A stretch of DNA of 50,274 nucleotides, from contig CAMDLH010000024.1 of assembly GCA_945901405.1 (NCBI GenBank), forward strand, positions 1 to 50,274, in the 5' to 3' direction. A program made the position numbers and the translations under genes. Below, piece by piece: positions 16,918-24,766 of the stretch (the stretch's first letter is position 1; every line of letters begins with the position of its first letter). The notes below the pieces were generated by a model. It was given only the letters and a program-made list of their open reading frames with translations. It searched no databases and was not told the origin of the DNA. This DNA is from Bordetella parapertussis (GTDB lineage: Bacteria > Pseudomonadota > Gammaproteobacteria > Burkholderiales > SG8-41).

Positions 16918-17898
16918 TCAGTAACCGAATGTTACCGTGACCGGCAAGTGATCCGAACCCAGATCAGGCCCGATGCTGCGCTTGATCAGTTGCAGCGATG
17001 GATGCGCGAAGCTGTGATCGACGGCAATACCGATATTGGCATTGTCGAATGTCACTGGCCAGGTGTGATCAAAACGGTGCGGCGTGCGTGCGTCTTTCAA
17101 GCCGCTGTCGGCGATGAAGCGCTTAAAATACGGCGACCACGGCGTCATGTTGAAATCGCCTACGACCACCGGTGTCATCGCGGCCTGCGCCGCGGCCTTC
17201 TTCGCGATGTGTGTGAGTTTGTTGTTGCGATCCTGCGCGAGTTCGCCGTTGATCGGCGGCGGCGCGTGCACCGCATAAAACGCAAGTGGGGCGGCACGCC
17301 CCGGCAGCTTGATCGTCGCTACGATATGCGGATAAAACTGCATCGGCTCGCGTGAAATCGCACCGTAGTCGAACGCGTGTTTGCTGGCTACTGCAATGCC
17401 GAAGGGCGAATCGTGCAGGTATTTGATCTGGTGCGGAAACGTTTCCTTGATCGCATCGAGCACGGCGGCGAATTCGTTGGTCGCTTCGAGCAGCACCACC
17501 ACGTCGATATTTTTTTCGTTGCGCATGAGGTAGGTCACGATGCGCCGCGGGTCGGCGTTATCCAGATTCGCGTTGAAGTGAAATACGGTGAAGCGGTTTG
17601 TCGCGCTCGCGGCGGGGGCGGGCGGCGACTCGAACAGCAGCCTCGCCACCGGGTAGCCGTTCCACAGCACAAGCGCACACGCCAGCGCCACCCAGCGCCA
17701 TGCGCGCGACAACGCCAAACCCAGCGCCAGGAGCAACGCGAAAAACGCATAGTGCGGCGTGAAATGAGTAAAGAGTTCGAGGAACCAATGCAGAGTCGCC
17801 GCCGCGGCGAACAGCGTTACGGCAAGCAGCAGCACGGTCAGCGCGATGAAGCGCCGGGCGATTCCGTTACGGGGGGATTTGATTATTGCGGATTCCAT
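16918..17898 (-). CDS. Membrane-anchored endonuclease/exonuclease/phosphatase-family protein
   Basis: This 326-residue protein begins with three hydrophobic helices (ALTVLLLAVTLFAAAATL, YAFFALLLALGLAL, WVALACALVLWNGYPV). A C-terminal EEP catalytic domain follows from about residue 100. The metal and catalytic motifs are VVVLLEATNEF (Glu), VVVGDFNMTPWSPYF (Asp, Asn) and LGSDHLPVTVTF (Asp-His). The fold hydrolyses phosphodiester bonds in nucleic acids or lipids; helices followed by the domain match many bacterial inner-membrane EEP proteins, with the active site probably on the periplasmic side. It stands 18 nt upstream of the dehydrogenase-cupin pair. Substrate unknown. Confidence 0.87.
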   Translation of the reverse strand: MESAIIKSPRNGIARRFIALTVLLLAVTLFAAAATLHWFLELFTHFTPHYAFFALLLALGLALSRAWRWVALACALVLWNGYPVARLLFESPPAPAASATNRFTVFHFNANLDNADPRRIVTYLMRNEKNIDVVVLLEATNEFAAVLDAIKETFPHQIKYLHDSPFGIAVASKHAFDYGAISREPMQFYPHIVATIKLPGRAAPLAFYAVHAPPPINGELAQDRNNKLTHIAKKAAAQAAMTPVVVGDFNMTPWSPYFKRFIADSGLKDARTPHRFDHTWPVTFDNANIGIAVDHSFAHPSLQLIKRSIGPDLGSDHLPVTVTFGY

Positions 17899-17930
17899 GC
17901 AGCCTTGTAGCCATAGTAACGTGCGGCGCT

Positions 17931-17974
17931 ATCCCATTGCGCCGCATGCCGATTCAAATCTGGTGCAATGGGAT
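17931..17974. repeat. Inverted repeat in the divergent EEP/RidA promoter region
   Basis: The 13-bp arms are ATCCCATTGCGCC at 17931-17943 and GGTGCAATGGGAT at 17962-17974. They pair at 12 of 13 positions, with a possible G-T wobble at the other, around an 18-nt spacer. TGGCA-CCC-TGCCA at 17974-17986 abuts the right arm. The location between divergent genes fits an operator or an RNA hairpin. No run of T follows, so it is not a typical terminator. Confidence 0.5.
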
Positions 17975-18070
17975 GGCACCCTGCCAACAATTCATGTGCG
18001 CGGCGATCTTAGCATTCACCGATGCCCGGTGCGATAATGCCTCGAACGCCGACGAGAAAGGAGAAACACC

Positions 18071-18607
18071 ATGGGTAAAATCGAATCCAAGCTGAAAAAG
18101 ATGGGCCTCGAAATTCCGCCAACGCATCCGTATCCAAGTCCGAATCGCACCTCCGCCGTGGAGGTTGGCAATCTGCTTTTCCTTTCGGGCCACGGCACGG
18201 GCCGGCAGGCGATGCCGCTTAACATCAAGCAGTACGGCAAGGTCGGCGGCGATGTCACCGAGCAGGAGGCGTATGTGTGCGCGAAATCGGCCGCGCTGTG
18301 TATGCTGGCTTCGATCAAGAAAGCAGTGGGTGATCTCGATCGCGTCAAGCGCGTGATACGCCTGTATGGCATGGTGAATTGCGCGCCGGATTTCGACCGG
18401 CACATGGTGGTGATCGACGGCGCATCGGATTTGTTTTACGACTTGTGGGGGCCGGTGTATGGCCAGCATGCGCGCGCGGCGGTGGGCATCGGCGGTTTGC
18501 CGCGCGGCGCGGTGCTGGAGATCATGGGTGAGTTTGAGTTGCATCCGGCGAAGAAGAAGCCCGTGCGCAAGGCGGACAAAGTTAAACGCTCGGTGAAGCG
18601 TAGATAA
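18071..18607 (+). CDS. RidA/YjgF/UK114-family protein
   Basis: This 178-residue protein carries a RidA-like domain: TSAVEVGNLLFLSGHGTG at about 36-53, the central SAALCMLASIKKAVGDLDRV helix, VIRLYGMVNCAPDFDRH, and RAAVGIGGLPRGAVLEIMGEF at the end. Family members deaminate reactive enamines or imines or act in catabolic pathways. A basic tail (KKKPVRKADKVKRSVKRR) and a longer N-terminus than the usual 130 residues are notable. The ATG has AAAGGAG 8 nt upstream. Its TAA is followed immediately by junction element copy D and the start of a Bug gene. Confidence 0.88.
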   Translation: MGKIESKLKKMGLEIPPTHPYPSPNRTSAVEVGNLLFLSGHGTGRQAMPLNIKQYGKVGGDVTEQEAYVCAKSAALCMLASIKKAVGDLDRVKRVIRLYGMVNCAPDFDRHMVVIDGASDLFYDLWGPVYGQHARAAVGIGGLPRGAVLEIMGEFELHPAKKKPVRKADKVKRSVKRR

Positions 18608-18634
18608 AATTGTCAATAAAAACAATTACTTACG
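18608..18634 (+). repeat. AT-rich junction element, copy D
   Basis: The core TCAATAAAAACAATTACTT (18613-18631) plus ACG begins right after the RidA stop. It runs through the TTG start and first eight codons of the next Bug gene, giving that receptor an unusual Ser-Ile-Lys-Thr-Ile-Thr-Tyr N-terminus. It is one of the best matches to the consensus. Confidence 0.7.
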
Positions 18635-19578
18635 TTTTATCAGCTAGTGCATTGATAACGCCGGCGCTGTTGTGCGCGCAGAACTATCCATCGCGGCCAC
18701 TGCGCATGATCGTGGGTTTCCCGCCGGGCGGGCCGACGGATTTGATTGCACGATTGGTGGCGCAGCACTTGTTTGAAACCTTTGCACTGCCGGTGGTGAT
18801 CGACAACCGGCCCGGTGCCGCAGGCGCGGTGGCCGGACAATTGATGCTGAAATCCGCGCCGGATGGTCACACGTTGTTCATCGCGTCCAATGGCGAGATC
18901 GCAATTTCGCCGAGCCTCTACAAGAAGATGGCGTACGACACCCAGCGCGACATCGCGCCGGTGAGCCGCATCGGCGGCGCGCAACTGGTGCTGATGGTGC
19001 ATCCGTCGGTGCATGCACATACCGTGAATGAATTGCTGGCTCTGGCGCGCGCCAAACCGGGCGCGATCAACTTCGCGTCGTCGGGTGTAGGTTCAACCGC
19101 GCAACTGGCGACCGAGTTGCTGAAGTTCACGGCGGGTGTCGATATGGTACATGTGCCGTATAAAGGTGCAGGCCCCGCGCTGACCGAAACCATGGGCGGG
19201 CAGGTGCAGATGATCATCACCGGATTTTCGGCCGCGCAAACGCACATTCGTTCGGGCAAGCTGCGCGCGCTGGGTGTGACCGGCGCCAATCGCGTGAAAG
19301 CCATGCCTGAAATTCCCACCATCGGTGAATCCGTGCCCGGCTACCAGATGATGAGCTGGTACGGCTTGTTCACCACGGCAGGCACGCCCGCGCCCATCAT
19401 CAACCGGCTGCACGGCGAAGTGGCCGCGATGTTGAAACGCCCCGACATGAACGACAAGTTCATCGGCCTCGGCATGGAACCGGAAGCCTCGACACCGCAG
19501 GCATTCGCGGCGCAAATTCAGGAGGAGAAAACGAAGTGGGCAAAAGTCATCAAGCTCGCGCGCGTGCCGTTGCAGTAG
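18610..19578 (+). CDS. Bug/TctC-family solute receptor
   Basis: This is a periplasmic receptor of 322 residues. The start is a TTG at 18610, two bases after the RidA stop; no ATG precedes the hydrophobic leader ITYVLSASALITPALLCAQ. Family marks are YPSRPLRMIVGFPPGGPTDL, VVIDNRPGAAGAVAGQ, PDGHTLFI, HVPYKGAGPALTETMGGQVQ, GKLRALGVTG, MPEIPTIGESVPGYQ and WYGLFTTAGTPAPI. The first codons lie inside junction element copy D, so the 5' end may have been rebuilt. The 3' end overlaps the next Bug gene by 43 nt. The ligand is unknown. Confidence 0.88.
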   Translation: MSIKTITYVLSASALITPALLCAQNYPSRPLRMIVGFPPGGPTDLIARLVAQHLFETFALPVVIDNRPGAAGAVAGQLMLKSAPDGHTLFIASNGEIAISPSLYKKMAYDTQRDIAPVSRIGGAQLVLMVHPSVHAHTVNELLALARAKPGAINFASSGVGSTAQLATELLKFTAGVDMVHVPYKGAGPALTETMGGQVQMIITGFSAAQTHIRSGKLRALGVTGANRVKAMPEIPTIGESVPGYQMMSWYGLFTTAGTPAPIINRLHGEVAAMLKRPDMNDKFIGLGMEPEASTPQAFAAQIQEEKTKWAKVIKLARVPLQ

Positions 19579-20501
19579 CGTTGCTGATGTTGTGTGCTGG
19601 CACGGTGCATGCGTACCCGGTGAAACCCATACGCATGATCGTTGCGGTGCCTCCGGGCGGCCCGGCGGATACGCTCGCGCGCCTGGTTACGCCCAAGCTC
19701 ACCGAATCACTCGGGCAAACCGTGGTGATCGACAATCGCCCCGGCGCCAACGGCAACATCGCGTATGAAACCACCGCGCGCGCCATGCCCGATGGCTACA
19801 CCTTCGCGCTGGCGGCGGCGGGTGTGGCGATCAATCCGAGCTTGTATCGCGAGGTGCGCTTCGATCCGGTGAAAGATTTCGCCGCCATCACCCACGGCAT
19901 CTCGGTGCCGAATATTCTGGTGGTGCATCCCTCGGTGCCGGCGGCATCGGTGAAGGAACTGATCGCGCTGGGTAAAGCCAAGCCGGTGAATTTTGCCTCG
20001 GCGGGCAACGGTTCTTCGGGCCATCTCGCGGTGGAGCAATTCAAAATAATCTCCGGCATGCAGTTGACGCACATTCCGTATAAAGGCGGCGGCCCCGCGC
20101 TGGCGGAGCTGATCGGCGGGCAAGTGCAGGCGCTGTTCAGTCTGGCGCTCGCGGCGACACCACAGATCAAGGCCGGCAAGGTTCGCGCGCTGGCCATCAC
20201 CAGCGCAAAACGTTCGCGCGTCGCGCCGGAGTTGCCGACCGTTGCGGAGTTGGGCTTTCCCGGCTTTGAAGTCATCGGCTGGTTCGGCTGGCTCGCACCC
20301 GCGCGCACGCCCAATGAAATCGTCGCGCGGCTTAATTCTGATATTGTGAAAGTGCTGCGCGGCACGGAGACGCAAGATCGATTGATTACACTCGGCTGCG
20401 AGCCAGTAGGAAATTCATCGCGTGAATTCGCGGCGTTTGTGAGTGCTGAACGGGACAAATGGGCTAAAGTGATCAAGCAAGCGGGAATTAAACTCGACTG
20501 A
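19536..20501 (+). CDS. Bug/TctC-family solute receptor
   Basis: This 321-residue periplasmic receptor has a GTG start 43 nt before the end of the preceding Bug gene. The start is supported by a strong GGAGGAG ribosome binding site inside that gene and by the signal peptide (AVAVALLMLCAGTVHA) that follows. Family marks: YPVKPIRMIVAVPPGGPADT, VVIDNRPGANGNIAYE, HIPYKGGGPALAELIGGQVQ, KVRALAITSAKRS, APELPTVAELGFPGFE and WFGWLAPARTP. It is followed after 16 nt by an LVIVD-repeat gene, so three or four genes (RidA, Bug, Bug, LVIVD) probably form one unit. The ligand is unknown. Confidence 0.93.
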   Translation: MGKSHQARARAVAVALLMLCAGTVHAYPVKPIRMIVAVPPGGPADTLARLVTPKLTESLGQTVVIDNRPGANGNIAYETTARAMPDGYTFALAAAGVAINPSLYREVRFDPVKDFAAITHGISVPNILVVHPSVPAASVKELIALGKAKPVNFASAGNGSSGHLAVEQFKIISGMQLTHIPYKGGGPALAELIGGQVQALFSLALAATPQIKAGKVRALAITSAKRSRVAPELPTVAELGFPGFEVIGWFGWLAPARTPNEIVARLNSDIVKVLRGTETQDRLITLGCEPVGNSSREFAAFVSAERDKWAKVIKQAGIKLD

Positions 20502-20517
20502 CAAAGGGGGCAGAAAA

Positions 20518-21750
20518 ATGAGCAAATCCAAAGGTATCAGAGAAGTCGCTTACGTAGACGTACGCCAGGGCGGCGGCCATGCACACACGCACACACATGA
20601 CAAATTCGGCACGCAGGCGTGGTTTGATTGCGCGGGTGGCGGGCAGGTGGTTGTGCAAGACAACATCGCCTACGTCGGCAACATGCGCAACCCGGCGGGC
20701 ACTTTGCTGATCGACGTGTCCGACCCGAAGCACCCCAGGCAGATTGGCGAGATCAACATGCCCGCGGGCACGCACTCGCACAAGGTGCGCGTGCACGGTG
20801 ACATCATGATCACCAATCGTGAAGTGCTCGGCAGACATGCGTTGAAGGGAGAAACGCCGCCGGATGGCTACACCGGTGGCCTCGCGATCTGGGACATTTC
20901 AAATCCAACGAAGCACAAGCTCATCACCAATTGGGATGCCACCGACAATAGCGACTCCAACTACGCGCGCGGCGTGCATCGTTTCGATTTCGACGGACGC
21001 TACGCCTACATCTCGCCGACGATGGACGGCTACGTCGGCAACATCGTCGTCATACTCGATCTGAAAAACCCGGCGAAGCCCGAAGAAGTCGGGCGCTGGC
21101 ACATGCCCGGCCAGTGGGTGGCGGGCGGTGAAAAGCCGACGTGGAAAGGCTCCAATCACAAATGCCATCATCCGCTGCGCCAGGGTAATCGCTTGTATAC
21201 GAGTTACTGGTACGGCGGCTTCGTGATACTCGATATCGAAGACATGTCGAAGCCGAAAATGCTCTCGCACGTCGATTGGAGCCCGCCGGTCCCTTGGCCC
21301 ACGCACACGTGTCTGAAGATGCCGTTCAAGATCGGCGGCCGCGACATCATGGTGGTGTCCGACGAAGACGTGGGCCGCCTCGAAGGCTGCGACACGCCAT
21401 ACCCGGCGGCATTCCTGTGGGTGGTGGACATCAGCGACGAAACCAATCCCGTGCCGATTTCATCGTTTCAGCTGGAAGACATGCCCGACGAACCGCAGCC
21501 GGTGATGACCGGCTGCCATCAGCCGTGCGAAATCGTCACCGGTACCGAAATCCCGGTGGCGTGGTTCGCCAACGGCCTGCGCATCATCGACGTCGCCAAA
21601 CCGCATGCGCCGAAAGAGGTGGCCTACTTCATGCCCGATGTGCCGCCGGGGTGTCCGCGCGTGCAAAGCAATGATGTGACGGTGGATGGGCGTGGGCTGA
21701 TTTATCTTTTGGATCGGGTGCGGGGATTGCATATTTTGGAGAGGGTATAG
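20518..21750 (+). CDS. LVIVD-repeat beta-propeller-like protein
   Basis: This 410-residue protein is built from repeated strands typical of LVIVD/beta-propeller proteins: GTLLIDVSDPKHPRQIGEI, GGLAIWDISNPTKHKLI, NIVVILDLKNPAKPEEVGRW, GGFVILDIEDMSKPKMLS, FLWVVDISDETNPVPIS, GLRIIDVAKPHAPKEVAYF. The N-terminus is His-rich (GGGHAHTHTHDKFG), and KCHHPLR and TGCHQPCE are further possible metal sites. There is no signal peptide, so it should be cytoplasmic. AAAGGGG precedes the ATG. It ends the receptor operon beginning at 18071. Enzymatic function is not recognised; repeat domains of this type serve as binding platforms or as metal-dependent enzymes. Confidence 0.82.
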   Translation: MSKSKGIREVAYVDVRQGGGHAHTHTHDKFGTQAWFDCAGGGQVVVQDNIAYVGNMRNPAGTLLIDVSDPKHPRQIGEINMPAGTHSHKVRVHGDIMITNREVLGRHALKGETPPDGYTGGLAIWDISNPTKHKLITNWDATDNSDSNYARGVHRFDFDGRYAYISPTMDGYVGNIVVILDLKNPAKPEEVGRWHMPGQWVAGGEKPTWKGSNHKCHHPLRQGNRLYTSYWYGGFVILDIEDMSKPKMLSHVDWSPPVPWPTHTCLKMPFKIGGRDIMVVSDEDVGRLEGCDTPYPAAFLWVVDISDETNPVPISSFQLEDMPDEPQPVMTGCHQPCEIVTGTEIPVAWFANGLRIIDVAKPHAPKEVAYFMPDVPPGCPRVQSNDVTVDGRGLIYLLDRVRGLHILERV

Positions 21751-21911
21751 CTTTACCGACGTTCACATGCCGTACGAGAGGAAGATTGTTCTTCAGTGTC
21801 CGAATGGATATCGCTCAAGTATTGCGCCGCATGTCGAGGTGACGCACCAAGGCATTCGGCGCAATGCGCTTCGCTTATTGACGCCCTACGGTTTGATTTC
21901 AGGCGTTAAAT

Positions 21912-21927
21912 GTAGTAACGTAACTAC
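21912..21927. promoter_or_regulatory. Candidate operator of the toxin-antitoxin operon
   Basis: The dyad GTAGTAACGTAACTAC lies 19 nt upstream of the antitoxin start, just before its GGAGG ribosome binding site. The outer arms GTAGT/ACTAC and the ACGT centre are symmetric, with one mismatched pair between. Phd-type antitoxins usually repress their own operon by binding such palindromes, so this is the likely site; it is a position-based inference. Confidence 0.45.
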
Positions 21928-21945
21928 TTTCAAGCGGAGGCCATC

Positions 21946-22203
21946 ATGGGCATGACAACTCTCTCAAGCCGCGAGTTTAATCAGGACACCAGCGGTGCTA
22001 AAAAAGCAGCCAAGCGCGGCCCGGTCATCATCACGGATCGTGGCCGTCCTGCGCATGTGTTGTTGAGCATCGAGGAGTATCAGCGGCTGACCGGCAAGCA
22101 GAAGACATTGCTCGAGGCACTTGCGCAAACCAAGGGTGGCGATTTCGAGTTCAAGCCGCCCCGCATGCGTGGCCCTATTCTCAAAGTGCCTGATTTCTCC
22201 TGA
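21946..22203 (+). CDS. Phd/YefM-family antitoxin
   Basis: This 85-residue antitoxin starts with the Phd DNA-binding fold: SSREFNQDTSGAKKAAKRGP, then VIITDRGRPAHVLLSIEEYQRL, the family signature. The C-terminal part (LAQTKGGDFEFKPP) would wrap and block the toxin. ATG at 21946 has GGAGG 5 nt upstream; ATG at 21952 is an alternative. The stop and the toxin start overlap (TGATG around 22203), as in most such pairs. Together with the PIN-domain toxin it forms a type II module. Confidence 0.92.
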   Translation: MGMTTLSSREFNQDTSGAKKAAKRGPVIITDRGRPAHVLLSIEEYQRLTGKQKTLLEALAQTKGGDFEFKPPRMRGPILKVPDFS

Positions 22204-22619
22204 TGTTTGTTCTGGATACCAACGTCGTCTCGGAGTTACGCAGACCAGATAAAGCGAATGCGCGTGTCGTTCAGTGGGCGGACAGCATTTCGCTTGAGCA
22301 ACTCTATCTTTCCGCATTGACCGTACTTGAACTGGAGTTGGGCGTTTTGCGCATGGAGCGCAAGGGCAAACGTCAAGGCGCGGAGCTGCGTGAATGGATG
22401 GAAGGGCAGGTGTTGCGAGATTTCTCGGGCCGCATCTTGCCGTTGGAAGTTACGATCGCGCGCCGATGTGCGAGCCTGCATGTGCCCGATCCCATGCCTG
22501 AGCGTGACGCCATGATTGCGGCAACCGCTTTAGTGCACGGGATGACATTGGTTACGCGCAACGTCAGCGCTTTTCAGCGTGCAAAAATTAAATTGTTTAA
22601 TCCGTGGCTGCACGATTGA
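22203..22619 (+). CDS. PIN-domain ribonuclease toxin (VapC/FitB type)
   Basis: This 138-residue toxin has the acidic residues of the PIN active site. FVLDTNVVSELRRPDKANARV supplies the first Asp; LSALTVLELELGVLRME supplies the Glu; PERDAMIAATALVHGMTLVTRNVSAFQ supplies the later Asp and the TRN motif. VapC proteins cut tRNA or rRNA and stop translation when the antitoxin is lost. The N-terminal LDTNVVSE and RRPDK pattern is closest to FitB-like toxins. It overlaps the antitoxin stop by 1 nt. Three bases after its stop begins junction element copy F. Confidence 0.93.
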   Translation: MFVLDTNVVSELRRPDKANARVVQWADSISLEQLYLSALTVLELELGVLRMERKGKRQGAELREWMEGQVLRDFSGRILPLEVTIARRCASLHVPDPMPERDAMIAATALVHGMTLVTRNVSAFQRAKIKLFNPWLHD

Positions 22620-22622
22620 TTT

Positions 22623-22653
22623 TATAAGTAATTGTTTTTAAACATCATTTTAT
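22623..22653 (-). repeat. AT-rich junction element, copy F
   Basis: On the minus strand it reads ATAAAATGATGTTTAAAAAC followed by AATTACTTATA (31 bp, core 22623-22644). It matches copy E at 24736-24766 at 26 of 31 positions in inverted orientation. Together they flank the D-2-hydroxyacid dehydrogenase and one Bug gene. It lies between the toxin stop and the dehydrogenase start. Confidence 0.7.
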
Positions 22654-22667
22654 AGAGTGCAATCGTA

Positions 22668-23651
22668 ATGAACATCACCGTCCTCGACGACTATCAAGAC
22701 ATGGTGCGCAAGCTTGATGCGTACAAGCTGGTTGCGAACCATAACGTAACCATCTGGAACGATCACACCAAGGACAACGACGTTCTCGCCGAGCGCTTGA
22801 AGGACACCGAGGCGCTGGTGTTGATCCGCGAGCGCACGCCGATACGCGCGCCGCTGATCGAGCGATTGCCTAAATTGAAGATCGTCAGTCAGCGCAGCGT
22901 GTATCCGCACGTCGATGTGCCGGCGTTGACCAAACATGGCATCGTGATGTCCTCCGACATGCATCCGGGCAGGCCTTCGTATGCAACGGCGGAGCTCACT
23001 TGGGGGTTGATCCTCGCGGCGATGCGGCACATTCCGCAGGAGGTTGCGGCGCTGAAGGCGGGGCGCTGGCAATCGACGATGGGGCAGGGGCTGCGCGGCA
23101 AGACGCTGGGCATTTATGGTTACGGCCGCATCGGCGCGGTGGTGGCGGGTTACGGCAAGGCGTTCGGCATGAAGGTGCTGGTGTGGGGGCGCGAGGGCAC
23201 GATCGAGCGCGCGAAGGCGGATGGTTACTCGGTGGCGCGCAACAAGGATGCGTTTTTCGAGGAGTGCGATGTCATCTCCTTGCACATGCGGCTGGTGGAC
23301 GCCACGCGCGGCATCGTCAAAGCCGCCGATCTGGCGCGCATGAAACCCACCGCGCTGATGGTCAACACCAGCCGCTCGCCGCTGATCGAAACCGGCGCGC
23401 TGGAGGCCGCGTTGAAGGCCGGGCGGCCGGGCTTTGGCGCGGTGGATGTTTACGATAGCGAGCCGGTGCTGGGCGCGATGCATCCGCTGCTGTCGCTGCC
23501 CAACTGCGTGTGTACGCCGCACATCGGTTATGTCGAGCGCTCGGGTTATGAGGGGCAGTTCGCCAGTTCGTTCGGGCAGATACTTGCGTTTGCCGAGGGC
23601 AAGCCGATCAACGTGGTGAATCCGGAAGTGCTGACGAACTTGCGTAAGTGA
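22668..23651 (+). CDS. D-2-hydroxyacid dehydrogenase, NAD-binding
   Basis: This 327-residue enzyme of the D-isomer-specific 2-hydroxyacid dehydrogenase family is close in style to SerA-like enzymes. The Rossmann loop is GIYGYGRIGAVVAG. The catalytic triad is visible: Arg in NTSRSPLIE, Glu in VYDSEPVLG and His in TPHIGYVERSGYEGQF. The N-terminal lid carries LVLIRERTPI and KIVSQRS. It likely interconverts a 2-oxo and a D-2-hydroxy acid with NAD(P)H. It is followed after 76 nt by three tandem Bug genes. Junction elements F and E lie on either side of this gene plus the first Bug gene. Substrate unknown. Confidence 0.9.
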   Translation: MNITVLDDYQDMVRKLDAYKLVANHNVTIWNDHTKDNDVLAERLKDTEALVLIRERTPIRAPLIERLPKLKIVSQRSVYPHVDVPALTKHGIVMSSDMHPGRPSYATAELTWGLILAAMRHIPQEVAALKAGRWQSTMGQGLRGKTLGIYGYGRIGAVVAGYGKAFGMKVLVWGREGTIERAKADGYSVARNKDAFFEECDVISLHMRLVDATRGIVKAADLARMKPTALMVNTSRSPLIETGALEAALKAGRPGFGAVDVYDSEPVLGAMHPLLSLPNCVCTPHIGYVERSGYEGQFASSFGQILAFAEGKPINVVNPEVLTNLRK

Positions 23652-23727
23652 CGCAGGTCAATGTTTGTGTGGCACGTTGCGGTTACACTGACGCCACTCA
23701 CCACCTTCGGTTACGGGAAAACAATTC

Positions 23728-24708
23728 ATGAGATCAATAATCGCCGCGGCGATGGCCGTCACGTTTGCAGGCACGGCGTTTGCGCAGGGCGCGAAACCTG
23801 ACGCCGCGGCCAATTACCCCACCAAACCCGTGCGCTGGGTGGTGCCGTTCACCCCCGGTGCGTCGAACGACATCATCGGGCGTTTGATCGCGGGCAAGCT
23901 CACAGATACCTACGGCCAGCAATTCGTCATCGACAATCGCGGCGGCGCGGGCGGCTTGATCGGCGGCGAAACTGTGGCGCGCGCGCAGCCGGATGGTTAC
24001 ACGCTGATATTGGCGAATCCGGGGCCGAGCATCAATGCACCGCTGCTGTCGCGCAACGCGCCTTATAAGCCGGATGATTTCGTCAGCGTGGTCTACATCG
24101 GCTACGCGCCGTTGATACTGCTCGCCAATGTGAATTTTCCGCCGCGTAATCCCAAGGAGCTTATCGATTACGCCAAGGCCAATCCGAATAAAATCAATTG
24201 GGGTTCGTCGGGCATCGGCAGCAGTCTGCACATCGGGCTTGCGGTGTTGCAGGGCGCGACCGGCGTGCAGATGACGCACGTGCCGTATAAAGGCACGGCG
24301 CCGCTGCTCACCGACTTGGTCGGCGGGCAATTGCAGGGCACGCACACCACCACGGTGAGCGCCGAGGCGATGATCAAGGCCAAGCGCGTGCGCGTTGTCG
24401 GCATCGCGAGTCCCAAGCGCTCGCCCTTGCTGCCCGATGTGCCGACGTTCGCGGAAAGCGGATTCAAGGACGCCGAATCGCTGGTGTGGTTCGGCATGGC
24501 CGCGCCCAAGGGCACGCCGCGCGCGATGATCGACAAACTCAATCGCGAGGTGAATCGCATCCTTGGCTTGGCCGATGTAAAGGCGCGGCTTGATCAACTG
24601 GGCCTGGAGGTGCAGGGCGGCACGCCGGAATTCATGGATAATTTTGTGCGCGGCGAGATCGCGAAACTGAACCGGCTGATCAAGGCGGGCTTCCTGAAGC
24701 CCGAGTAA
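23728..24708 (+). CDS. Bug/TctC-family solute receptor
   Basis: This 326-residue periplasmic receptor has the signal peptide MRSIIAAAMAVTFAGTAFAQ. Family marks are YPTKPVRWVVPFTPGASNDI, FVIDNRGGAGGLIGGE, PDGYTLIL, HVPYKGTAPLLTDLVGGQLQ, KRVRVVGIAS, SPLLPDVPTFAESGFKDAE and WFGMAAPKGTP. The SND at the usual GGPTD position and the VRVVGIAS substitution set it apart from its neighbours. It is the first of three consecutive receptors, 35 nt before the next, with element copy E in that gap. The ligand is unknown. Confidence 0.93.
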   Translation: MRSIIAAAMAVTFAGTAFAQGAKPDAAANYPTKPVRWVVPFTPGASNDIIGRLIAGKLTDTYGQQFVIDNRGGAGGLIGGETVARAQPDGYTLILANPGPSINAPLLSRNAPYKPDDFVSVVYIGYAPLILLANVNFPPRNPKELIDYAKANPNKINWGSSGIGSSLHIGLAVLQGATGVQMTHVPYKGTAPLLTDLVGGQLQGTHTTTVSAEAMIKAKRVRVVGIASPKRSPLLPDVPTFAESGFKDAESLVWFGMAAPKGTPRAMIDKLNREVNRILGLADVKARLDQLGLEVQGGTPEFMDNFVRGEIAKLNRLIKAGFLKPE

Positions 24709-24735
24709 CACGAATTTTGATGTAATCATACGAGG

Positions 24736-24766
24736 ATTAAATAATGTTTAAAAACAATAACTTACG
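24736..24766 (+). repeat. AT-rich junction element, copy E
   Basis: The sequence ATTAAATAATGTTTAAAAAC followed by AATAACTTACG (core 24745-24766) spans the ATG and the first codons of the next Bug gene, producing a Phe-Lys-Asn-Asn-Asn-Leu start. It is the inverted partner of copy F, 26 of 31 positions identical. Confidence 0.7.

Noticed and set aside
21767..21955. 62-codon frame before the antitoxin
   Set aside because: No ribosome binding site or recognisable family, and it overlaps the probable toxin-antitoxin operator.
23718..23735. AAAACAATT before the Bug gene at 23728 as a tenth junction element
   Set aside because: Only nine bases match the core and the ACTTAC half is absent.
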